From contig OY365806.1 of assembly GCA_959347315.1 (NCBI GenBank), positions 36,822,264 to 36,886,263 of the forward strand: a stretch of DNA of 64,000 nucleotides, in the 5' to 3' direction. How positions within the stretch are numbered: the first letter of the stretch is position 1; each line of letters starts with the position of its first letter. The DNA is from Bimastos eiseni (Eukaryota > Annelida > Clitellata > Crassiclitellata > Lumbricidae). Both the position numbers and the translations under genes were made by a program. The notes below the pieces were generated by a model that was given only the letters and a program-made list of their open reading frames with translations, was not told where the DNA came from and ran no database searches. Positions 1-10,686 of this stretch are shown here, piece after piece.

Positions 1-2340
1 TGAAATTGTAACTGTAACAAGAGCGTTCCTTCAGTGAATCATCTGGTGTTAGGTGATGAATGGAACACATTTAATATGGCATGCTTCTGTGCATGCATTG
101 TAAAGTTTCTGTTTGTCTTTGAATTTAAATGACCCAGTGAAAAAACATGAAAATTGTATTATATTATTGTGGTTTTTGGCTATGTTTATAATCAGTGTGG
201 CTGTCTGAAAGTCAAGTGTGTGGCATGTAGCGATTCATTGGCCATGCATAATGCATATCCTTTTCCATGAAGAGTTCTGACTCAACCATTTAGCGCAACA
301 TTCGAGTAAATTGTATGCTCTGAATGAAAAGTTATGAACCCTTATAATTGTAGAATCACTATATTAACTGAGGAAAAATATTTGAAATTTAATCAATGGT
401 TGAAATTTTCATTTTTAATATTTTGACTGTAATTTATGTTTGAAATGTCCTCTTCAGACACTGCACAAGCCCAATGGCAGCATTGACCACCATTCAATCG
501 CAATTTTTAAAGGGTATTTTTGCAACTGACTGCTCTCTATGACAGTCACTGTTGCTAATGGTAAATTTACTTATATTAGTCATAATTCTGATAGTTATAC
601 TTTTATTAAAATTTTTTAATAATTAGTAAATTAAACTGTGATTTAGGGTTCATTCCTTCCATTCTCAGTGTAGAAGCACTCTTGAGTGTGATTAAAGTTC
701 ACATGAGGAGCACAAGCATGTTGAAATGTTCACAGAACCTTTCAAAACGATTTATGGTTCCTGTCAATTGGTGTCCAACGATTAAATTTTGTGTGATAAA
801 TATGGCAATATAACAGATCTTATAAGCCATGCTTTAAGTTAGCAGGAACATGTTTCCTGAGCTATCCCAAAGGATGAAGGAAAAACTTCAGCCTGTTTTG
901 TATAAATAAATTTTATTCCGAAATATACAAATATTACAACTCTTGGAATACAATTCTACAGTTGCACCATTACTAGCCAACATTCTACATTGATTCGATG
1001 ACTAAATATTCAGTAAAATATGTGCACCAATCATGTTACATCATCAAATCATGTCTAGTTACAGTATAACAAATTATTAGTGAACATCTGGTTTAAAGTC
1101 TAATATACCTAGTAATAATTTAATCTAATGATGCTCCATAAGAATTACATTATGTCATTATTATACAGAAAGACTTGATATGACTTCACTAATTATAATC
1201 TAAACTATAAAGTGGAAAAATGTTCCTTTTGGCCCAAGAATGGCTCATGAATGGAACACTCTGGAGAGATAAAATTTGTACCACATTCTTATACAAATTT
1301 CTAGGTGAATGTGACTATTTTCAGCTCACAAATTACTTTAAATTTCAATATTTTGACATTTCCACTTTCGATTTGCACAATTTGCCAACAGTTGATAAAA
1401 TAACAACCGCCATTGCATTCGCCACATGTATGAAAGCTGTGCTAATTTTAAAATGCAAATTAGGCACTTCAGTTATATTGCCACTGCAACACTCAGATGC
1501 ATTCAGACAATGCAGTATCTGTCAAGCACAAAAGCCAGTGTAGGAGAAATGTTTGTAATGCCTTCCTTTTCCTGGACCTGTAATGCTAGTGTGCCTCTGC
1601 ATTGCTTTCAGTGAGAGGTGCTTTACAAATGTCTAAACGATAATAATAATAATAATTTCAAAAGCTTTCTGTACAGTGAACACACTACAATTTTATATCA
1701 AAGACCTGTCTTACATCTGCCACATTTAAGACTTGACTTGGTAATATTGAGAAAATTGGTGGATAAACAGTTGATTAGTAATGGTGAACCAAAATCATAA
1801 AATATAACTGATTAATAATTAAAAATCTGGTTGAAACAAACTAATCAAACTTTACCTTCTTCAACAATTATAATGGTAGGTACAGATTATTGCAATTGAT
1901 ACATACCTACCTGGCACAATTTTACATGTACGGCTTTGCCAGGCTTTCCAAACAGGACAGTTCCCTACATCCATCCCTGTATATGTGTATACAAACATTT
2001 GTATAGCACATTCTAAAGACTGGGATCTCCCACTATCCTAAATGAGATTATTGCAACATGATGACAGCACAGCATCAACTGAACAATCTTTCCTTGTTGT
2101 AACAGAGCACATTTACACAAATAGTGTTTTACTACACAGAAACCAACAGGCTCTTTTGACTCGACACCAAAATTAATCAAAGTAGTATATCTAAGTTTTA
2201 CTATCACTAATGAAATGCCTATATAGCACCATTTCATAAACCCCTAAGATCTAAGTGGTCCAAAACGTAAACAGTATAATACTGTTGATGGAATATTTAA
2301 TAGTTGGCTATTGAAAGCCTTCAAAAGGGCAGTTGAGGAA
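1..2340. other. Unannotated AT-rich flank downstream of TMEM180
   Basis: AT-rich unique-looking DNA. Short open frames near 1220-1800 have no recognisable motif and no coding-like composition. I see no gene, RNA or clear repeat here. Confidence 0.5.
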
Positions 2341-2355
2341 AGGTAAGGCAAGCTA

Positions 2356-2361
2356 TTTATT
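2356..2361 (-). terminator. Candidate polyadenylation signal of TMEM180
   Basis: AATAAA on the minus strand, 190 nt after the TMEM180 stop codon. It is the first canonical hexamer noted downstream. Cleavage would be expected around 2325-2346. Other TTTATT strings occur in this AT-rich DNA, so this is a best guess. Confidence 0.45.
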
Positions 2362-2550
2362 GTAAGCCTCAAATAAAGCTGTCCTCGGACACATGATTCA
2401 TGCACAACAGGAATACAAGACTTAGCAAGTACATGTGCAACTACTAAATAGACCGCCCAAAATTGAGCTGTTTTGTAATTAACACAATTCCCGCAATGAG
2501 AAATTTCCCTTTACAACGAGATGGGTGAGAATAAATTTGAGCAAAATCGC

Positions 2551-2783
2551 CTAAACCATGGTGTATTGGATGCCATTTCGTATCTGCTGGATTAGATCGA
2601 GCTTCTTTCCATGCAGAGTGAACCGGGACCAGAATAGAAGCTGAATCAATGCACAGAACATTGGCACGTAGACTAACAGATGGAAGACGCCAAGCTGATA
2701 CGCTGCTTTCATACTGTCGGTCATTCCAGCAGCGTTCAACTTCAGCGAACCCGTCTCATTTCCAGACTCAAACACGTCATGCC
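2551..2783 (-). CDS. TMEM180: TMEM180 coding exon 6 and stop
   Basis: 233 nt including TAG at 2551-2553. The acceptor is TGTGCAG|GG. It completes the TGHD motif across the junction and encodes the last helices and the C-terminal tail [20 protein letters not shown]. The C-terminus is short and basic. Confidence 0.92.
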
Positions 2784-5700
2784 CTGCACAAATAAGACAG
2801 ATCATAACTTCTCAGCTTTTTACATCTTATATCATTCTGTAGTCTGTACTAAGTACTAAACTGCAGTTCTTGCACAGTCTGCTAATATTAAATCAGTAAC
2901 GAGTGTTGAGTTAACAGCTGCTTCAAAGGACATCACAGCACTTTGTGCTGAGCAGAATGACATGTAAACCTGTGTGCTTGAATCAGTCCATCTGTGACTG
3001 TACCAAAGTTAGATGCAGATATCTAAATTTGGCATAAAACCATTCCATTGCTAACATGTCTACATCAAGATAACACCCCCACTTCCCCTCTTATTGAACA
3101 TCCTTTATGGAATTCCCCAAAGTCATATAAAATTGTGCTCAAGAGTAACATTTATGCTTTTTCAACTCATATTAAGTTTACAAGTGGTTGCGACAGAGAT
3201 GACAATGATTAATTACAATGATGAAGATTGGTTGGTTAGCTCCAGTTTAACGACACTGTGATAACAAAGATCATTAGCGTCACCCTCCTCCTTTATCCAG
3301 GCTTGGGACTGGCACTGCTAGACTGCAAGCAGAGGTGAATAGTGATGAATACCGCAGCTTCTTATCTTGGTTAACGACGAAGAAACTGCTTGATGTTGAC
3401 TTTCACCATTATCGTATCGTATCTGGTTATTTATATGACGCTTCTTACAGTACTAGCTATTCAGCAGCGTTCTCAGTGTGACAGCCCCGAGGAAATAAAA
3501 AGCTCTTCAGGCAACGAAGGAATGAGGGTGGGAGCCCAATTAGAAGCGTGTTATTCATTATGGACATGAATAATAGTGATAACTACAATCATGAGTAAGG
3601 CACATCATAACATGCCAATCAAAACTTACCTGTATTGATTGCAAGCAGCAGTGTGCCAATCAAAGGCGCCAGCGTTTGGCCAGGCTTTGAAAGGAATGCG
3701 ACAGTCCCAAACATGAGCGCTGAAACAGCCTGGCTACGTTTGTGGATGACGACATCCTCATCGACCAAATCACTTATCACAAGATTAAGAAGCTTACATG
3801 TGCCCTCTGTAAACACGCGATTACTACAAAGCAGACAGCAGAAATCCATGTAATATGAAACACAATAAATGCTTATAATCAAACATTTCTATATATATAC
3901 AACTCAAAAAGATCCTAAAGAAACACACCATTTGAAATTTAACAGGAATCAGGAATTAGAATGTTAATTGAGGAACAGCAGCCATGGAATATTCATGCAT
4001 TCAATGCACTGATACATATTCATGACTACCACTTACAAAAGAATAGTATTTTCTAACATTCAACAATTAACTTGCAAGAACAGAGCAACACAGCAGAGAA
4101 TATTTATGACTAATGGCCACAATGAAAATGGATACACAGAACAACTGCAGAGTGGCAAATATTCATGATTACTACATGTTAGAGCTGTACTGATACTACT
4201 ACACGTTATCAGGCTGACTATTTTAACAATCGGCAAAAAATAATCGGCGCCGATATTAACCCATTCCCACCGGATCGGGTCGTGGATGACCCGAAATGAA
4301 AGGCATTGAGTCACACTATGAAATAAATATAGTTCCATTAGGTCATACCTAAAAATAGCAATCGCTGTGTTTATGGAAAATTTTGCGATCGTTTGATACC
4401 AAATTTGTTGCTATGAACTAAATATTTTCCAAGTTACAACAGCAGAAAAAATGTGTAAAAGTAGCCCATTTACTAAGCCTTTTAGCAATGTCTTGGATTA
4501 GAGCGACGATGCATTTTCGTCTATAAAAGAATAAGTTTTAGATAAAGATGTGATCGACAACGTATAGATGAATAGTAAAATTATGTAGGCTCTAATAAAA
4601 AAAGTGGGTGTGTCTATAGATCACCTCATTTATGAAAAACCATTATTTTTTGCCTTATATAACATTCAGAATTTATAATATTGTTCAGGCTGAGCCACTA
4701 TTATAGTGGGATACTATTATAGTCAACTGTTGTACACAATAAACTATAGCTTGTAATGCTTACTATTGTTGGATGAAGTGTCGATCTGCTTATTGCTGCC
4801 TGTTTTGCCATTTGTCAGCTCAGGGCGCTATATAAATTAATTGTTGTTCAAAACTATATATGCATTTCATAGCCAGAGGTCTGCTGATTCAGAAAATGTA
4901 TACTTTATTATGCTTAAGTATAACCCTTTTTGCAGTATTGTTGTTCTAACATAAGTACCATCTATTTCATATCTCTCTGAAGAAAAAACAATTCAGGTGG
5001 GAAAGGGTTAAACAAAATATTTCTTAGTTTAGACGGCCTGCCACTCACCAGATGATTTAACAATACCAGTACTCGCTCATCCGCCCAGTAAGACCCAGCT
5101 GCTGCAGCCAGTGAAAATTATTCAATCAATTTATTTGTTTATTGCACAGTAATCAGAAAAAAAACAGCAAAAATATCAAATTAGATATGGATACACAGAA
5201 CTGCACCAAAATAGAAATAATTGGCTTAACAATCAGTATCAGCTATTTCAATAATTGGCTGCATTCGGTATCGGCATAATCAGCCAAATAGTAATATCGT
5301 TACATCTCTACCACATGTATGTCAATGATTATTCAGAAACAGAATCTTTAATAATTATCAGAGACAGACCTGGCAATGAAGAGGCAAAGAATCCATAGGT
5401 GGCCTGTATTCACGATTAGCATGAGGCCACTAAGGATCAGCTTTATCCAGAAGAGGAGGCGTATGACGCGGTAGGCACCAAACCGGCGACACAATGACAG
5501 GAAATACAGGTTGTTGACATGAGGAGCAACAAATGATACTCCTGTAAAAAAAAGTGAACAAGAAGAATTTATTACATGTTGAAAACTATGACTACAAAAC
5601 AAGCACTTGATACTCCATAAAAACAATCTTTGGCAGCCATGCGAAATATCCCATCACGATGTGATAGTGGTCGTACGATAACTAGGTTGTAATTTATTAA

Positions 5701-8700
5701 AGTGCTTAGATTTATGCTCGCAAGATATCCATATTTCTTATAGATGGTTTAGTAACAGAGAAGCATACTAAGGAAGGTTCAGGTACTAAATTATTATTAC
5801 TGAATTCAACACAGACCTCATAAGCACAATTCATATTATATTTAAATACTTTTGGTACCTCGGTTGAATTTACAGTAATCAGTAGGGAATAGCTGGGTAG
5901 ACATATTTTTATTTGTTTAAAGCTGAACATTAATTCATGTAAATTGACTAAATCATTAGAAAAATTATTTGCAACTATTTGCATGTATAATATTTGCAAA
6001 GGTGAACAGTGCAAAAAATTGTATTTTTGGCTTTGGCAAATGTCCAAGGCAATTTCCAGCTAATCTCCAGTAATCAGATGGGAAAAATCAGCTGTATGGT
6101 TTTGTGAATACTTTAACTATTCTTAAGTATTTAATGTAACAGAAGTCCACTGGACCTAATTATAACATGCTTCATTATAAATAAATTCTGATATAAAACA
6201 ATCATGACATGCATCCCAAAGTTAGTTAATGTGCCACTTGTTATAGCTACCGAAGACAGCAATACATATTGAAGCTGTAATACAATAATCCGTTGTATGT
6301 CTAACAATCTCCTCAACAACTCTGAAGAGTTTGCCTACACAAGGTGTTATATAGACATATGAAAACTATTTGGGTGGTACGCTAGGTAGCATGCTTGGTC
6401 TATAACTTAGTGATTGTAGGTTTTCATCTGCTGTGTAGAATCTATGCAATGAATCTAGATAACCTGTTTGCTCACAGAGACTTGAGCCTCAGATTAAGAA
6501 TTCAAATTTTTTTAAATAAAGAAATAAAAAGCTTTGTTTAGCGTAAATTCATTATTGGCAATATGACAATAGGTGATGCTGATAACGTTATTGAAGATAG
6601 ACAAAATAATTGTTTACCGAGTAAAATAGAGCAGACAACCGGTGAGACATTATCCCCAACCAGAATTGTCAGGAAGAGTGGAAAGAAGTTGCTGTTGAAA
6701 TGACAGTGAAAGACCTGCAAAGAACACAAATTCATCACAAAAGCAAAGCTCAACATCAACTTTTTTACAAATCACTAGTCACAAGAAATAACTAGACTGA
6801 AGCCTCCACAAACACGATTCAATATAATAAATGCCTACATTACACGGATGGAGAATTGTAGCCCTAATTTAGTTTCACTGCAGAAAATATTACTTTGTAG
6901 CACAACTTTGCTATAATCAAACAATCAATCAATTTAAATTTATATAGCACACCTTCCTGATCTCTAATCAGAGGTTGGCGAAAAAAGCAGCATTTAGGAT
7001 CAGATAGAATGGTGAAGAAAGGACCTAAGGAAGTGACCACACCTCCCGAGGAAACTCGTTCTATGTCACTGGGCCAATGAGAGTAAAAGAACCTTCCTCT
7101 ATGACTTCATACAGCATGCAGGATGATTAAGGGCTGAACAGCCAGACATCACATCATTGATCTCAATTCACAAATACAAGAATAACATGGATCCAAAGAC
7201 AAATTATTAGTTTCTGACATATATCAGTCAACAATTTCTCTGCTTTTCTCTCAAGTTTGTAATTATTTCTGGTCAAGCAAAATGAACACAATCTAAAAAT
7301 GTTGTAATGCAATCAATTGTAACACACCAAAAACACAATCAAACATTTACCAATATACAGCAACAAGAACATCGTAAAAGTGTAAAAGTACCGTTACGAT
7401 AAAAGTGGGCATAAATGGTCAATAAAATTAACATGTCTATCTCTGTTCACAGTGTTATTGACCCAGAATTCAGAGCCACATCATGTGTACTAAATAACAT
7501 AAAGTCTGACAAGGTGTAACACTGACCTGTACCAGGTTCATTGCAGTAAACCAGATGAAGTTCTTGTGTCCAGACAATTCAAGGACGAAAGCCTTAACTG
7601 CTGCTCGTTCATCCATGACCACTGAACTAGGAGATTCGTCAACTCTGTCACCCCAAAAAACAAGCTATTATGTACCAGAGTCTTGCTATGGCATGCAATA
7701 ACATAATGTGAATTTGATTATGATGCTGGCACAGCCATGCATCCAATATTTACCTCCACATATGATGATTTATTTAATATTGCTATTATTAAAATTAATT
7801 TTACTCTTCAATTTAATTATTTAATGTTATCTTATTAAATTGACATGTGCCTAGTACTTATCACAGTTTAAAGTATTAATCTGGATTGAGCTAATAGTTC
7901 CCCTTAAAGAATCAGGACACATAAAAACTGCATACCACTATTTTAAATAAATCTTGAAAATGATAAGTCTAGAAAGTTCATCTAATTGCTCCCATATTGC
8001 ACTTCGCCTCAAGGTCTGGTTTCAAAAACTCCACAGACTGCCTTACTACTTGACAAAAGCAAATGACATTAATTCATAAAAGTTACAGAAGCTTCTAGAC
8101 TAGATCAGGTCATAAAAAAATGCTAAACACCTTTTGTGTAATGACAGTTTTCTCTCTGACTTCCTGTACAACTTCTCTAACGTTCGAGAGCTGATGAAAA
8201 AGCCAACAATGGCTGCGATGGCAAGGCTGAAGCAGAACATCTGAAATGGCAAAAGGGAATCACGGCTCCATACTGCGTAAGACAGGAATACAGAGAGCGA
8301 TCCTAGGGCACTGAAGATCGAACAATACATGTTCAAGTCTGTTCGAACAGTCGTTGAAACAGACAGATCAGCAAGAAGTGCTGTGTGGTGAAGATCGATC
8401 ATCGTAAGAAATCCATCGTAGGCACAGAGGCAGATGACAAACTGAAGTGATGGAAACGTCCATGACACCCAAAACATGAGAAATGAAAGAGCAAACAGCG
8501 GCCCATTGAACAGCAATGCCCGAAGGCGCTTAGTGATGATCTGCGACTGATCTGCCTCGTGATGGAGGAACTTTCGATCACTGATCCACCCAAAGAGTGG
8601 ATCATTGCATGAATTCCATACCAGGAAGATGATCTCCCCAATATAGAACGAAAGCTTATCGATCTTGAACACAGAGACAAATATCTCAATGTGGTACAGC

Positions 8701-8786
8701 AGAAACAAGTTGTGGAGGATGGCTATGTAGAGGGCCATTGCACCGTAGTGCAGCCCAACCTGTCGAGAAACTTTTAGCTCCTTCAT
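2551..8786 (-). CDS. TMEM180: TMEM180/MFSD13A-like multi-pass membrane protein (whole coding span, six exons)
   Basis: Six minus-strand exons (8131-8786, 7527-7644, 6618-6714, 5370-5541, 3630-3823, 2551-2783) join in frame into 1470 nt, 489 residues plus TAG. Every junction is GT-AG and the split codons rejoin correctly. The protein matches vertebrate TMEM180 (MFSD13A) along its whole length and is slightly shorter than the human protein (about 517 aa, recalled). Seen: many hydrophobic segments; a major-facilitator loop motif in exon 1 ([10 protein letters not shown], about residues 53-62); family blocks [36 protein letters not shown], [12 protein letters not shown] and [10 protein letters not shown]. 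Known: the family resembles MelB/GPH-type MFS transporters and no substrate is firmly established. Inference: a twelve-helix membrane protein. The start at 8786 is the first in-frame ATG after an in-frame TGA and has G at -3. Introns carry transposon debris but the coding sequence is intact. Confidence 0.93.
3242..3330 (+). repeat. Dispersed repeat family R1, copy 1 (TMEM180 intron 5)
   Basis: Shares the cores CAGTTTAACGACACTGTG, TAACAAAGATCATTAGCGTC and ATCCAGGCTTGGGACTGGCA with copies at 20539-20602 and, inverted, at 42031-42111. The similarity seems to continue past 3330 toward AGACTGCAAGCAGAGG. The family is not identified. A SINE or MITE internal segment is likely. Confidence 0.65.
3630..3823 (-). 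CDS. TMEM180: TMEM180 coding exon 5
   Basis: 194 nt. The acceptor is TTTGTAG|T and the donor is TACAG|GTAAGT, an optimal donor. Encodes [20 protein letters not shown] and [15 protein letters not shown], which are the best-conserved blocks of the family. Confidence 0.93.
4180..5310. mobile_element. hAT-like non-autonomous element in TMEM180 intron 4
   Basis: Ends are inverted copies: TAGAGCTGTACTGATA on the left and, reverse-complemented, TAGAGATGTAACGATA on the right (13 of 16). The flanking octamers are CTACATGT and CCACATGT, a 7/8-matching 8-bp target-site duplication as expected for hAT. Subterminal DNA is rich in GCCGATA-type motifs. No transposase frame was found. A second element (4260-5007) is inserted inside it. 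Confidence 0.75.
4260..5007. mobile_element. piggyBac-like non-autonomous element nested in the hAT-like element
   Basis: Flanked on both sides by TTAA (4256-4259, 5008-5011). Termini are CCCATTCCCACC on the left and, reverse-complemented, CCCTTTCCCACC on the right (11/12). TTAA target duplication with CCY-starting inverted ends is the piggyBac signature. There is no transposase frame, so this is a MITE-type derivative. Confidence 0.75.
5370..5541 (-). CDS. TMEM180: TMEM180 coding exon 4
   Basis: 172 nt. The acceptor is TTTACAG|GAG and the donor is GCCAG|GTCTGT. Encodes [20 protein letters not shown] followed by two hydrophobic helices ending LWILCLFIA. The last two bases (AG) are completed by T in exon 5 to give Ser. 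Confidence 0.92.
6618..6714 (-). CDS. TMEM180: TMEM180 coding exon 3
   Basis: 97 nt. The acceptor is TTTGCAG|GTC and the donor is TACTCG|GTAAAC. Encodes [15 protein letters not shown], which is nearly identical to the vertebrate protein, then [16 protein letters not shown]. It ends with the first base of a Gly codon that exon 4 completes. Confidence 0.92.
6915..7140. repeat. Possible SINE-like segment in TMEM180 intron 2
   Basis: Begins with a CAATCAAT run and TTTATATAGCACACC, a tail style recurring as GGCGCTATATAAATTAAT near 4828 and GGCGCTATATGAAGAG near 42252. It then continues into a GC-richer block. Boundaries and target duplications are not visible. Confidence 0.3.
7527..7644 (-). CDS. 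TMEM180: TMEM180 coding exon 2
   Basis: 118 nt. The acceptor is GTGACAG|A and the donor is GTACAG|GTCAGT. Encodes a linker ([17 protein letters not shown]) and the helix start [13 protein letters not shown], which matches the family's RNFLWFVSMDLVQ-like segment. Ends in phase 0. Confidence 0.9.
8131..8786 (-). CDS. TMEM180: TMEM180 coding exon 1
   Basis: Encodes residues 1-218 plus two bases of codon 219. It contains the N-terminal helices, the MFS-type [10 protein letters not shown] loop and the block [20 protein letters not shown] that is strongly conserved in TMEM180. The donor reads AAAAG|GTGTTT. The next codon is completed by A from exon 2, giving Arg. Confidence 0.93.
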
Positions 8787-8787
8787 C

Positions 8788-8802
8788 TCAGTACCACGGC
8801 AT
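8788..8802 (-). promoter_or_regulatory. Four-codon upstream ORF ending one base before the TMEM180 start
   Basis: Reading the minus strand, ATG CCG TGG TAC TGA (M-P-W-Y-stop) is followed by a single G and then the main ATG. It is out of frame with the main ORF. If the 5' UTR includes this segment, ribosomes would have to leak past or reinitiate. Transcript structure upstream of the start codon is not known from the sequence. Confidence 0.4.
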
Positions 8803-9420
8803 TTCACTCAAATTCAAGCATATACATGCTGCTCGTTCAAGACTCATTCAATGTGCTGGAGCTGAGAAATCTACAACTGTCAAATCAACAGACAAGTACT
8901 TACGGAGTGTAGACAGAAACACATTTATAGCATCAAACATATAGCAAGCTAGTGTTTTGTAAGACAACTGACAGCCATAAAATCCTGCTTAAACAACCAT
9001 CTGACTCTGGCTGCACAATACTCAACAACATTCTAGATAATACAATTGATGATTGACTGATCAAATGCTTGATTGACTGAATTAAAAATGCAAGGGACAT
9101 AATATCAAACTGCTTCCCTCTAATCATCATGATTATTCCATGCTCATATAATACAATTTAGTACCTTTGCCGACCTTTTGTGGTAAGGCCGATGGTGCCT
9201 TTAGTTCAACCTATTTCATAGCCTGTCCATAATGTCGGCTCCTTTAATTGCATCTTAAAGGCAGCTACTTAAAATGCTATTTCAAGAATTAATCAGTTAC
9301 TCAGTTTTCCTCCTCATTGCCAGCCACTGTTTCCCTCCCTAAGCAAAAGACCTGATTGATGTTTTGACAACTGACATGTCAATTTCTTACAATTAATTAA
9401 TTCTGAATTACTAAGCCACT
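8803..9420. other. Region upstream of the TMEM180 start, no gene seen
   Basis: Probable 5' UTR and proximal upstream DNA. I could not place a transcription start, TATA box or non-coding first exon with confidence. Confidence 0.4.
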
Positions 9421-9495
9421 GCCACTGTGGAGCTGCTATTACACCATGGCCACTATGGAGCTGTTACTAAACCACGGACACTGTGGAGCTGATCT
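9421..9495 (+). repeat. 28-bp tandem repeat, about 2.7 copies
   Basis: Units begin GCCACTGTGGAGCTG at 9421, 9449 (GCCACTATGGAGCTG) and 9477 (GACACTGTGGAGCTG), spaced exactly 28 bp. The array abuts the LINE coding remnant that starts at 9499. Confidence 0.8.
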
Positions 9496-9498
9496 CTT

Positions 9499-9672
9499 CA
9501 GATGGTCCCAGGCCACACGGCCTTGTGTGAGTGTGGCAAGGTGCAGACAATGTTCCACATAGTGGAGGACTGCGTAATAACAAGACTTCCGGGCGATCTA
9601 TGGGCCCTACACAGGATCGAGGAAACTGGAAGGGCCTGGCTCAGCAAGCCAAACATTCGCAAATCATTCTGA
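9499..9672 (+). pseudogene. Non-LTR retrotransposon ORF2 C-terminal remnant (CCHC knuckle)
   Basis: A 57-codon frame ending in TGA reads ALCECGKVQTMFHIVEDC, then TRLPGDLWALHRIEE. It has the spacing CxC-x7-H-x4-C and the downstream T-R-x-P/F-G-x-L-x-A-L-H pattern seen after the reverse transcriptase in several LINE families. An in-frame stop lies just upstream and no RT domain precedes it, so this is a truncated dead copy. Confidence 0.65.
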
Positions 9673-10281
9673 ATTACTTAGTTCATAGACTGAAAGCAAG
9701 TGATGGAAAGTTGCAAATCAACATGCAAATACATATTTAACCAAGGCCTGTATGAACATTTTTAAAGATATATTTATCAAATTTGTCTTTGCTCGTATTC
9801 ACAATTGCAACAATATTCAGTTACCATCAGCTGGTGACATTGGCTCAAAGTTGCTGATAAATGATACTATCTTTAATCCCTAAGCCATGCATAATTTTTG
9901 TTTTTCAATCATTCATGTCTAATCCCACATCATTTTTAAGCAGCCCACATGGATAAACAAATGAACATCCAACTTAGCCTAAATATTGAATAATTATAAT
10001 TATAGGCCTATGTGCCTGCGTACGTACGCAGCAATTACAACATTGGTCCATCAGCATATCCCAGAATTCCCTGAAATACGATTAACAAGCACTAGCCTGA
10101 GTGGTCATTCTTTCCGTATACCTATTCTTAATCACTTGGCATCATGTGATATGTGACGTCACCTAGTGATGTAATATCTTATTTCTATATAATTTGGGTG
10201 TATGAGGGAGTATCTAAGACAGTGATGGCTCAATTCAAAGAAAATAAGAAAGGAAGTAAGTATTCAATTTATCGAACCACG

Positions 10282-10686
10282 TTAAACACACAGTGAGAAC
10301 ATCAGGTATGAACAATCACAGAATGTACAATCAAAAAAATCACAATAAGCAATCACAAAATAGACATCTTTGGACTGAGAGAGCAAACAGGAAGTAAGCA
10401 CTAGGAAAGTAGTCGTTTGTTTAACATGCAGGTGATAAAAATACATCTGGTTAGTCAGCACATAGGATCTTTCGACTTTGTATTCGACAATGGAGTGAAT
10501 AGGAAATATTCTTTTTAAAGGAGGCAGTAGACAACCTAGGATGTGGTTAGGGTTGTGAAGCACGAAAGAGAAAAGGGAGGAATCAGCACAAGCACACGGG
10601 TCGTTGAAAGTAACTTGGTCAAAAGGCTGAAGCTTGGACCGTTCCATATTACTGTATGAGGCATGTGTGCTGGCTAGCTTTTGCAA
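10282..10686 (-). pseudogene. Possible LINE ORF2 C-terminal remnant
   Basis: A 134-codon minus-strand frame includes LFSFVLHNPNHILGCLLPP, which resembles the (V/I)LxNPxHVLxxLLPP block near the end of some metazoan LINE ORF2 proteins. The expected following YNLRPR-like segment is not clear, so the match is partial. It could be a chance frame. Confidence 0.3.

Noticed and set aside
8399..8689. Second minus-strand frame overlapping TMEM180 exon 1
   Set aside because: Shadow frame of a well-conserved exon.
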